A stretch of 6,020 nt of DNA from Flavobacteriales bacterium. Lineage in GTDB: Bacteria; Bacteroidota; Bacteroidia; Flavobacteriales_D; SKUL01. The first letter of the stretch is position 1. The number at the start of each line of letters is the position of its first letter. Shown one piece after another: positions 1-5,618 of this stretch. Both the position numbers and the translations under genes were made by a program. Location of the stretch: positions 1 to 6,020 of the forward strand of contig SKUL01000293.1 of NCBI GenBank assembly GCA_007129985.1, given 5' to 3'. Below the pieces are notes generated by a model. It ran no database searches. It was not told the DNA's origin and saw only the letters and a program-made list of their open reading frames with translations.

Positions 1-2
1 TT

Positions 3-440
3 ATGACAGCGAAAAAAATTGTGTACGTAACGCGCCGCGAGCGATTCAACGCGGCCCACAAGCTTTGGAATGACAAATGGAGCGCCGAAAAAAACCACGA
101 GGTTTTTGGCAAATGCGCCCATCCCAACTGGCATGGCCACAACTACGAGCTCTTTGTTACCGTGAAGGGCGAGCCAAATCCCGATACAGGCTACTGTGTG
201 GATTTAAAGCACCTCAGTGATTTGCTTGACGAGCGTGTGGTAGAGGTTTTTGACCACCGCAACATCAATCTGGATGTACCTCAGATGCAAGGTTTACTGG
301 TAAGCACAGAGAACATTGCTATTGTCATTTGGGAAATGATTGAAGAAGGCATCCGTGAGCTGGGTTGCACACTGCACAAGGTGGAGCTGTATGAAACCGA
401 AAACAACAGCGCCGTGTACTACGGCCCGCAAGAAGTATGA
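3..440 (+). CDS. queD: 6-pyruvoyl/6-carboxytetrahydropterin synthase family protein (QueD/PTPS)
   Basis: This is a 145-residue cytosolic pterin enzyme that acts on 7,8-dihydroneopterin triphosphate, the product of the next gene. QueD members make 6-carboxy-tetrahydropterin for queuosine; PTPS members make 6-pyruvoyl-tetrahydropterin for biopterin. The zinc ligands are visible as H19 (FNAAH), H44 and H46 (HGHNY). The catalytic Cys is C38, the D84-H85 pair lies in FDHRNIN, and the late Glu is E131 in YETENNSAVYYG. Length is normal and the protein is complete. The spacing from the Cys to the HGH motif is C-x5-HGH, which resembles animal-type PTPS more than the C-x3-HGH of classical QueD, so the symbol is a family-level label and the exact product is open. 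The ATG at 3 has only two bases before it, so an upstream start cannot be excluded, but the N-terminus aligns with the family as it stands. The stop overlaps the folE start by 4 bp (ATGA), which implies translational coupling. The operon promoter lies outside the window. Confidence 0.93.
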   Translation: MTAKKIVYVTRRERFNAAHKLWNDKWSAEKNHEVFGKCAHPNWHGHNYELFVTVKGEPNPDTGYCVDLKHLSDLLDERVVEVFDHRNINLDVPQMQGLLVSTENIAIVIWEMIEEGIRELGCTLHKVELYETENNSAVYYGPQEV

Positions 441-1060
441 GTGAAGAACTTGAGTTAAACGGCGAGGGCTACCTTCGGGTAGATCAGTTTGATCAGTCTG
501 CGATTGACGAAATGGCAGCTGCCTATCGCTCTATTGTCGACAAACTGGGAGAAGACACGCTGCGCGAGGGATTGCTGAAAACCCCTGAGCGCGCGGCCAA
601 AGCCATGCAGTTTCTGACGCACGGATACGACCTGAATCCGGCGGAGATTTTGCGCTCTGCCATGTTCGAAGAGGAGTACAGCCAGATGGTAGTGGTGAAG
701 GATATTGAGGTGTATTCGCTTTGCGAGCATCATTTATTGCCCTTTTTCGGAAAGGCGCATGTGGCCTATATTCCCAACGGCAGAATTGTGGGGCTGAGCA
801 AAATACCCCGCGTGGTAGATGCCTTTGCGCGCCGCTTGCAGGTGCAGGAGCGCCTCACCAACCAGATTCGCGATTGTATTGAAGAAACCCTGCAACCTGC
901 CGGAGTGGCAGTCGTGATGGAAGCCAGCCACATGTGTATGGCAATGAGGGGGGTACAGAAGCAAAACTCGGTTACAACCACATCGGCATTCACTGGCGCG
1001 TTTCTTGAGGAGCGCACCCGAAACGAATTTGTAACTCTGATTTCATCCAAACTACACTAA
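437..1060 (+). CDS. folE: GTP cyclohydrolase I (type IA)
   Basis: This enzyme converts GTP to 7,8-dihydroneopterin triphosphate plus formate. It is the first step of folate, biopterin and queuosine-type pathways, and acts as a cytosolic toroidal homodecamer. The protein has 207 residues and is complete. The zinc site is C96 and H99 (LCEHHLLPFFG) plus C167 (HMCMAMRGV). The catalytic histidines are H98 and H165. The substrate pocket is seen as S121-K122 (GLSKIPR), R125, Q137-E138 (QVQERLTNQI) and R171. All correspond to E. coli FolE residues at a constant offset of 14, so the active site is intact and of the zinc-dependent IA type, not the unrelated IB (FolE2) type. A helical N-terminal segment with LKTPERAAKA (residues 46-56) is also typical. 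The start overlaps the upstream stop (ATGA) and the next gene begins 2 bp after its own stop, so it sits in the middle of a three-gene operon. No Shine-Dalgarno sequence is obvious. Confidence 0.97.
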   Translation: MSEELELNGEGYLRVDQFDQSAIDEMAAAYRSIVDKLGEDTLREGLLKTPERAAKAMQFLTHGYDLNPAEILRSAMFEEEYSQMVVVKDIEVYSLCEHHLLPFFGKAHVAYIPNGRIVGLSKIPRVVDAFARRLQVQERLTNQIRDCIEETLQPAGVAVVMEASHMCMAMRGVQKQNSVTTTSAFTGAFLEERTRNEFVTLISSKLH

Positions 1061-1062
1061 TT

Positions 1063-1791
1063 ATGGACAATAACATTTGGCAATCGGGAGAAACGGCATT
1101 TGCCCGCGAGCAATCGGCCAGCATGGCCAAGAACTTTATGTCGTCTGTGTACACCTACATGGCCGGCGCACTTTCGGTAACCGGATTGGTGTCGTGGTAC
1201 ATCGGTACTGACCCCAACCTTGTGGGCTATTTAATCAGCGAAACCGGGGGCTTTTCCATGCTTGGCTGGGTGGTGCTGTTGGCGCCGCTTCTGTTGGTTT
1301 TTGCGCTGGGAGGCATGTTTCACAAGCTGAGCTCGCAATCAATGTTGGGGCTGTTTGCCATCTATTCAGCGCTGATGGGCGCAAGCTTGAGCTTTATTTT
1401 CGTGGTGTATGAAATAGGCTCCATTGCCTCCACCTTCTTTATCACCGCCGGAACTTTTGGCGTGATGTCGCTTGTGGGCTACACCACCGAGACAGACCTC
1501 ACCAAAATGGGTTCTATGTTGCGCATGGCCTTGATTGGAATTATCATCGCGATGCTGGTGAACTTCTTTATGCAGAGCGCGGCCTTCAGCTACCTGATCA
1601 GCATATTGGGTGTGTTGATTTTTACGGGCCTCACGGCGTACGACACCCAAAAACTCAAGCGCATCGGTATGGGCGTAGAGTACGGCACCGAAGAGGCCAG
1701 CAAGCTCGCCATGATGGGAGCCCTCACGCTCTACCTCGATTTTGTGAACCTCTTTCTGTTTCTGCTTCGTCTTTTTGGCGACCGGAGATAA
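1063..1791 (+). CDS. Bax inhibitor-1/YccA family membrane protein
   Basis: This is a 242-residue polytopic inner-membrane protein of the BI-1 (TMBIM) superfamily. About seven hydrophobic segments are visible, near residues 31-48, 66-84, 93-115, 119-139, 152-171, 174-192 and 216-238, with a short charged N-terminal cytosolic tail (FAREQSASMAKNF). The family signature is the late LTAYDTQKLKRI (D194) and the last helix LTLYLDFVNLFLFLLRLFG (D226). These two acidic residues correspond to the paired aspartates that in bacterial YetJ form a pH-sensitive calcium-leak gate. Bacterial relatives such as E. coli YccA bind and restrain the FtsH protease, so the role here could be ion homeostasis or membrane-proteolysis control; the sequence does not decide between them. 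It starts 2 bp after folE and is followed by a strong terminator, so it is the last gene of the pterin operon. No functional link to pterins is known to me. Confidence 0.92.
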   Translation: MDNNIWQSGETAFAREQSASMAKNFMSSVYTYMAGALSVTGLVSWYIGTDPNLVGYLISETGGFSMLGWVVLLAPLLLVFALGGMFHKLSSQSMLGLFAIYSALMGASLSFIFVVYEIGSIASTFFITAGTFGVMSLVGYTTETDLTKMGSMLRMALIGIIIAMLVNFFMQSAAFSYLISILGVLIFTGLTAYDTQKLKRIGMGVEYGTEEASKLAMMGALTLYLDFVNLFLFLLRLFGDRR

Positions 1792-1813
1792 TCAACTCAC
1801 AACAAGAAGTGTT

Positions 1814-1843
1814 AAAGCGAAGGCGGGAGTCTTCGCTTTTTTT
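1814..1843 (+). terminator. Intrinsic terminator of the queD-folE-BI-1 operon
   Basis: A perfect 9-bp stem, AAAGCGAAG (1814-1822) and CTTCGCTTT (1831-1839), encloses an 8-base loop and runs into seven consecutive T residues (1837-1843). It lies 22 bp after the stop of the BI-1 gene and 10 bp before the end of the converging fic gene. Read from the - strand the stem is followed by only three T, so it should stop + strand transcripts well and - strand transcripts less well. Confidence 0.88.
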
Positions 1844-1853
1844 ATTGAGAGCG

Positions 1854-2921
1854 TCACGAGCCGGTGAATAGCTGAACAAGATTGTCATTGATGTAGTAAT
1901 TGGTCTTGCCGATTTTCGCTTTTCTGAGCAGACCCAAATCAACCAGTTTGTTCAGGTATTTCTGTGCAGTGAGTCGGCTCACCTGAAGGTCATTTTGTAC
2001 CGAGGCAATTTTGGTGTAAGGGTGTCTGAAGAGGTTGTTGATCAAGTCCTGACTGTAAATCCTGGGTTCGTTGTTTCTTATCTTTTCCTTGTAATCCATC
2101 ATCAAGGTTTTAATGCCTTGAATGGTGTTCAAGGTTGATACGGAAGTTTGCTCAACAGCATCCAGCATATATAGGATCCAGGGCTCCCAGTTTTCAGTCA
2201 CGCGTGTGGTTTGCAAAAGCTTGTAATACTCTTGCCGATGCCTGATGATGTATTTGCTGATGTACAGAATAGGTATCTTGAGCAAGCCCTGATGGATGAG
2301 GTATAGCAGATTGATGATGCGGCCAGTTCTTCCGTTTCCGTCGTAGAAGGGATGGATGGATTCGAATTGATGGTGGATGATGGCCATTTTAATCAGGGGG
2401 TCAACCGCATACAATTCGTTGTCGTTGATGAATTTTTCCAGATTACCCAGAAGTTCGTTGATTTGATCGGCCGATTGAGGAGGGGTATAGACTGTTTCAC
2501 CGGTCAATTCGTTTCTCAGCACTGTGCCCGGCAATTTTCGGATGCCGGCATTATTCATCTCAATGGCTTCCTGCACCTTGAGGATAGTTTGGGTTCTGAT
2601 CAGCCCTGTTTTCTGAAGCTCGCGAAACCCCAATTTGAGGGCCTCGGTGTAGGCGTAAACCTCTTTCGCTGCGGGAGAAGCGAATTGTTTCTCTCTGTAG
2701 CTGCTGCGATACAATTCGTCGTGTGTGGTTACAATGTTTTCAATTTCCGAACTCTCCTTCGCTTCCTGAAGTGCCAATGTATCAATGAGAATTTGCTGAT
2801 TGGGAATGGTGGCTGCAAGACCCTTGAGTTCAGCAAGTGCCGCGTGGGTAGTGGTGAGTTTTTTCAACACCTGTCTGCTTTCAATTTGATCCGGTGATTG
2901 TGCAGGGGGCAATTTTTTCAT
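1854..2921 (-). CDS. Class II Fic family protein with C-terminal winged helix
   Basis: This predicted Fic-domain nucleotidyl-transferase (usually AMP from ATP to a protein hydroxyl) has 355 residues from the chosen start. The full catalytic motif HPFYDGNGRTGR is at residues 190-201, with catalytic H190, D194, N196 and R198/R201. The substrate-positioning flap is near 130-148 (LPGTVLRNELTGETVYTP). An N-terminal inhibitory helix carries the S-x3-E-N motif (S57 to E61-N62), which marks class II, auto-inhibited Fic proteins; E61 is predicted to block the ATP gamma-phosphate site. Residues about 288-350 form a winged-helix DNA-binding domain (SVQNDLQVSRLTAQKYLNKL). The architecture matches SoFic-like proteins of about 370 residues. 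A start at 2969 is possible, but its extra 16 residues would be encoded by the operator dyad and are hydrophobic and unlike the family, so ATG at 2921 is preferred. The two upstream dyads suggest autoregulation through the winged helix. The target protein is unknown. It is a stand-alone gene converging on the pterin operon. Confidence 0.92.
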   Translation of the reverse strand: MKKLPPAQSPDQIESRQVLKKLTTTHAALAELKGLAATIPNQQILIDTLALQEAKESSEIENIVTTHDELYRSSYREKQFASPAAKEVYAYTEALKLGFRELQKTGLIRTQTILKVQEAIEMNNAGIRKLPGTVLRNELTGETVYTPPQSADQINELLGNLEKFINDNELYAVDPLIKMAIIHHQFESIHPFYDGNGRTGRIINLLYLIHQGLLKIPILYISKYIIRHRQEYYKLLQTTRVTENWEPWILYMLDAVEQTSVSTLNTIQGIKTLMMDYKEKIRNNEPRIYSQDLINNLFRHPYTKIASVQNDLQVSRLTAQKYLNKLVDLGLLRKAKIGKTNYYINDNLVQLFTGS

Positions 2922-2939
2922 GGCGACAACATTGTAAAA

Positions 2940-2970
2940 CGTGTATAAAAATAGCGAAAATCTATACACG
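2940..2970. promoter_or_regulatory. Operator-like dyad 1 upstream of the fic gene
   Basis: A perfect 8-bp inverted repeat, CGTGTATA (2940-2947) and TATACACG (2963-2970), is separated by a 15-base A-rich spacer containing GCGAAAA. It lies 18 bp upstream of the preferred fic start. On the - strand the dyad overlaps TAGATTTT (2957-2964), a 7-of-8 match to the Bacteroidota -7 box TAnnTTTG, so a bound protein would cover the likely promoter. The bound protein is not shown; the Fic winged helix is the obvious candidate. Confidence 0.68.
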
Positions 2971-2980
2971 TCCGCCCCGA

Positions 2981-3011
2981 TGTGTATAGAAATCGCGAAA
3001 AAGTATACATG
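2981..3011. promoter_or_regulatory. Operator-like dyad 2 upstream of the fic gene
   Basis: This is a second copy of the dyad: TGTGTATA (2981-2988), a 15-base spacer, then TATACATG (3004-3011). The inner six bases of the arms are perfectly complementary. The spacer (G-AAAT-CGCGAAAA type) matches the spacer of dyad 1 at 11 of 15 positions, and the arm spacing is identical. The centres of the two dyads are 41 bp apart, about four helical turns, so dimers on both sites would sit on the same face of the DNA. Confidence 0.65.
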
Positions 3012-3099
3012 TTGGGGTGGTGGTACCGCGTCTTACATCAGCGCTCGAGAAATGTTGACTCTTTGTTATTCGTGAAACGAGAAGGTCACAAGAACTGGT

Positions 3100-3384
3100 C
3101 TAGCAATGAAGGTTCTGATAATTCTTGATGTAATCCAGTAGCATTGTTTTTTGCGACTCCTTATACTCTGCCAAAACCAAAGTGCGCTTGAGGGCCTCAA
3201 CGCCGTACACGTCCATAAAAGTGCCTAGGCTTGAGTTTAAAAAGGAAGAAGAGAAAGGACCACTTCCCCGCAATGACAATCGCAGAACGCACTTTTTATC
3301 GCGGCTTTCCTCAAGCAACAATAGCAACGGCAACGCATCTGCATTGGTCGAGGTACCGGGGACAATATCTGTTAAGCGTTTCAT
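3100..3384 (-). CDS. Small STAS-like protein (DUF4325 type)
   Basis: This is a 94-residue protein with the layout of the STAS-like DUF4325 family. A hydrophobic beta strand (ALPLLLLLEES, residues 17-27) is followed by a second strand (CVLRLSL, 32-38), then the hallmark SSSFLNSSLG (45-54), an alpha helix with YGVEALKR (60-67), and a final strand and helix. In STAS anti-anti-sigma factors the corresponding loop carries the serine or threonine that is phosphorylated by an RsbW/SpoIIAB-like kinase; S45-S47 are the candidates here. It starts 13 bp after the stop of the STAS-HATPase gene on the same strand, so the two are very probably co-transcribed and may be a kinase-substrate or switch pair. 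The family has no established function that I know of. No Shine-Dalgarno sequence is seen. The length is typical for a single-domain member. Family assignment is from pattern memory of the SSSFL motif, not from a search. Confidence 0.72.
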   Translation of the reverse strand: MKRLTDIVPGTSTNADALPLLLLLEESRDKKCVLRLSLRGSGPFSSSFLNSSLGTFMDVYGVEALKRTLVLAEYKESQKTMLLDYIKNYQNLHC

Positions 3385-3397
3385 ACTGCTAAGATAG

Positions 3398-4303
3398 TTA
3401 AAATTCCAGACTCAAGTCGTTAGATATGTAATCCTCGTCGATAGGCAGCTTGTTTTCGTCGATTCGTACCACAATAATAGTACCTTGAAATGAAACGGGC
3501 AAATCGTAAAAATGTTTTGAACCATCCATATTGATGTTATACCATACACTATTACTGATGATGTTCAGTTCACCACATTGGTTATTGACTTGATTGATGA
3601 GATTATCCAAACCGAACCCCCGGTTATGTTTTTTCGATTCCACCGTCATGCTTCTTTCAAGCGCCTTGGCAAGCGCATTTCTCTCTGTTAGTTCCCGGCC
3701 TTTGGTTCGCATCCAATAGTTGTTTATTGTTGTGGGAATACCGACACCAAAATCGCAAATAGCAGTTTCAATTACCTGGCGCGACGGAAATCTTTGTGTG
3801 AGAACATAGCCGTCAATCGGTGATTTGGAATGATCAAAGATATTGTTGAATACTTCTTTGTGCGCAATCGCCAGAGGGTCAAGACTTAAATGGGTGTAGT
3901 TGTTTTCAAAAAAATCTTGAGCATAGGAAGCGTAAGCGTCAATCATTTCGATACTAATTTGCCACAAGCATAAAGCCGTGTCTATTTTAGTTTTCGTGTA
4001 GTGAGTACGTTTAAACCCATCACCCCAATATTCGTCTAAACGAATGTTCTTGATGTAGTTCAACAGTCTGTCGGAGACATTTCTTGCGGTAATTCTTACC
4101 CTCTCATTCAGTTGATGGAAATGTTCTATTAGGCACGCAATTATGACGAAACGACCCGTTTTAAGAAAAATGACCTTGTTAAAATCAAGAACAAGATGCA
4201 TGCAGCCGACATTGAGGTTTCTGGCCGCTTCCACTTCTTTGATTGTCGATATGGCGTCGAGTCCTACATTGACAACTATCTCATCTCTTAATTGTGTAGA
4301 CAT
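3398..4303 (-). CDS. STAS-like/GHKL ATPase (RsbW-like ATP-binding protein)
   Basis: This 301-residue cytosolic protein shows no membrane segment or signal peptide. Residues 33-93 resemble a STAS fold (CMHLVLDFNKVIFLKTG, then a helix and a second strand VRITAR). Residues about 140-283 are a HATPase_c (GHKL) domain: the N box is KEVFNNIFDHS with E150, N154, D157 and H158; the G1 box is DFGVGIP (184-190); the G2 box is RGFGLDNL (228-235); and GTIIVV (274-279) is the closing strand. No phospho-accepting histidine domain, receiver or sensor domain is present, so it is not an ordinary sensor kinase. It is closer to anti-sigma serine kinases such as RsbW/SpoIIAB, but with its own STAS-like N-terminus. 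A small STAS-like gene follows 13 bp downstream, which supports a partner-switching role. No sigma factor or phosphatase is visible in the window. Base composition is lower in G+C than the flanking genes (21 G/C of 60 in 3541-3600). The start at 4303 has no Shine-Dalgarno sequence but is the natural N-terminus. Confidence 0.8.
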   Translation of the reverse strand: MSTQLRDEIVVNVGLDAISTIKEVEAARNLNVGCMHLVLDFNKVIFLKTGRFVIIACLIEHFHQLNERVRITARNVSDRLLNYIKNIRLDEYWGDGFKRTHYTKTKIDTALCLWQISIEMIDAYASYAQDFFENNYTHLSLDPLAIAHKEVFNNIFDHSKSPIDGYVLTQRFPSRQVIETAICDFGVGIPTTINNYWMRTKGRELTERNALAKALERSMTVESKKHNRGFGLDNLINQVNNQCGELNIISNSVWYNINMDGSKHFYDLPVSFQGTIIVVRIDENKLPIDEDYISNDLSLEF

Positions 4304-4654
4304 TCGTTAGTTTGTACTTTGCTAGATGTTTGAGAAGTATTACAAGGCAGCTTTCTTTCAGATGCACAGAGCAATTTGTTGCTTTCTTAATCACCTAACA
4401 TGCAATCAATATTGAATCTTGGGCTAAGATAGAATGAAAAACGATTAGGCTGCAGGTATTTAGACTTCTTTTTGAAGAAGCCCGATGCCCGAAAATGACT
4501 TGTTAAGGTTCATGCATTTCCTCATGGATACGTCGCAGAGTCAATGATTTAATAGTCCGAAACAGACTCCAGTCGTTCATTCTTTTCGATGTTTGCACCT
4601 TGAACCCCTTCCCCACATTTTCACTATCATTGTCTCAAGGCCCCGTCTCATCCT
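4304..4654. other. Non-coding divergent region between STAS-HATPase and WYL genes
   Basis: These 351 bases lie between two divergently transcribed genes and must hold both promoters and leaders. I see no convincing ORF; the frames checked are broken by stops. Visible structures are weak: a 10-bp palindrome TCAATATTGA (4406-4415), a 6-bp stem with a 4-base loop (CTTCTT 4465-4470, AAGAAG 4475-4480), and an inverted pair CCTTGA (4598-4603)/TCAAGG (4635-4640) in the WYL leader. No full Bacteroidota -33/-7 promoter could be recognised on either strand. The region is A+T-rich like the ATPase gene. Each small repeat could occur by chance in this length. Confidence 0.6.
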
Positions 4655-5557
4655 ATGCCCTCACTGCACGGTACCATACGACGCTATCAGATTATCATCC
4701 GGAAATTGGGAAGCCCTGGTAATACCTCTTTGCGGGAACTGAAAGACCTCCTGCACGATATGGGGTTTGAAGTGTCCACACGCACAGTACAGCGAGATAT
4801 TGAACACATTCGCGACGATTTTAAAGTGAATATCACCTACAAGCGCGCAGAAAACGGCTACTTTATCCCGCCCGATTCCGAGTGGCACACAGAGCAGTTT
4901 ATGCGCCTCGCCAACTTGTCGCAGTTGATGCAAATGGTGGCACAACCGGTTAAAAATGACCGAAACGCCATCCACCACATCTCTTTTGAAAACCACGGCG
5001 AACAAAAGGGACACGAGCATATGCTTCCGCTGCTTCAGGCCATTCAGAACCAAACGCGGGTTATCATCTCCCACGCGCGATTTTTTCAGGAAGCCAAAAC
5101 CTACCGCGTGCTGCCCTTTATGCTCAAGGAGTACGAAAAACGCTGGTACCTCGTGGGTTGGGCCCTGGAGCGGAACGACTTTCGGAGCTTTGGTCTCGAT
5201 AGAATCAACAGCGTGGAGGATACCGGCGAAAGCTTTAAACGCGATGAATATCCCAATCCCGCCGACTTTTACGCCGATACCATTGGGCTTACCTATTCGC
5301 TCAGCCCCGTGGAAGACGTGGAACTGTCCTTTGAACCGCGACAGGGAAACTACGTCAAAACCCTTCCGCTGCATAACTCGCAGATTGTTCTGGTGGACAA
5401 TGACGAGGAGCTTCGCGTCAGACTCCGCGTGCGCGTAAACTTTGAATTGATTCAGAAAATTCTCAGCTACGGTCAGCGCGTAAAAGTGCTTCAGCCCGTT
5501 CACCTGAAAACGAAAGTGACTGATATTCTGCGCGAAAATCTCAATCAGTACAGATAG
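4655..5557 (+). CDS. WYL-domain transcriptional regulator (YafY-type)
   Basis: This is a 300-residue DNA-binding regulator. The N-terminus is a winged helix-turn-helix, residues about 5-72, with the recognition helix STRTVQRDIEHIRDDF (41-56), a pattern typical of this family. The WYL domain spans about 120-200: YRVLPFMLKEYEKRWYLVGW, with W164-Y165-L166, and the conserved FGLDRI (179-184). Basic and aromatic residues there form a pocket thought to bind nucleotides, oligonucleotides or other nucleic-acid-derived ligands. Residues about 215-298 are the C-terminal WCX extension (VEDVELSFEPRQ, then QKILSYGQRVKVLQP). The start is firm: the nearest in-frame upstream codon of note is a stop at 4601, with no start between. 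WYL regulators often repress stress or phage-defence genes, and an AAA-type ATPase follows 61 bp downstream on the same strand, so that gene is a likely target or partner. The ligand and operator are unknown. Confidence 0.93.
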   Translation: MPSLHGTIRRYQIIIRKLGSPGNTSLRELKDLLHDMGFEVSTRTVQRDIEHIRDDFKVNITYKRAENGYFIPPDSEWHTEQFMRLANLSQLMQMVAQPVKNDRNAIHHISFENHGEQKGHEHMLPLLQAIQNQTRVIISHARFFQEAKTYRVLPFMLKEYEKRWYLVGWALERNDFRSFGLDRINSVEDTGESFKRDEYPNPADFYADTIGLTYSLSPVEDVELSFEPRQGNYVKTLPLHNSQIVLVDNDEELRVRLRVRVNFELIQKILSYGQRVKVLQPVHLKTKVTDILRENLNQYR

Positions 5558-5561
5558 TTTT

Positions 5562-5580
5562 CCACAACGTCATGCTGTGG
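5562..5580. promoter_or_regulatory. Small dyad before the AAA ATPase gene
   Basis: CCACA (5562-5566) and TGTGG (5576-5580) are inverted around a 9-base spacer; one more pair would form if a single mismatch were allowed. No T run follows, so it is a poor terminator. It sits just upstream of a -7 box and could be an operator, possibly for the WYL protein. A five-base arm is short, so the call is tentative. Confidence 0.3.
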
Positions 5581-5593
5581 CGTAGTGCCGTGG

Positions 5594-5601
5594 TAGCTTT
5601 G
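5594..5601 (+). promoter_or_regulatory. Possible Bacteroidota -7 promoter box
   Basis: TAGCTTTG is a perfect match to the Bacteroidota sigma-ABfr -7 consensus TAnnTTTG. It lies 17 bp upstream of the ATG of the AAA ATPase gene, which would give a short leader of roughly ten bases. No clear TTTG -33 element is found at the expected distance, so either the promoter is weak or activator-dependent, or the match is by chance. Confidence 0.35.
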
Positions 5602-5618
5602 CTCAAAATTCAAAACAC

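Noticed and set aside
455..1050. Three reverse-strand open frames opposite folE.
   Set aside because: folE is unmistakable on the + strand; the reverse frames overlap one another and lack any domain.
2352..2897. A 181-codon + strand open frame inside the fic gene.
   Set aside because: It is antisense to the conserved Fic motif and inhibitory helix and resembles no known protein.
3030..3099. A terminator between the STAS-like gene and the fic promoter.
   Set aside because: Only 4-bp stems (TCGT/ACGA near 3070-3080) without a T tract were found, so read-through into fic cannot be excluded but no terminator is supported.
4406..4415. Palindrome TCAATATTGA as an operator in the divergent region.
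   Set aside because: A single 10-bp palindrome in a 350-bp A+T-rich stretch is expected by chance fairly often, and there is no second copy or promoter overlap.
4465..4480. CTTCTT/AAGAAG hairpin as a terminator or attenuator.
   Set aside because: The stem is short and A+T-rich, and no T run follows on either strand.
4661..5503. A 280-codon reverse-strand open frame opposite the WYL gene.
   Set aside because: The + strand frame encodes a clear HTH-WYL-WCX protein; the reverse frame has no recognisable domain and arises from codon bias of the opposite strand.
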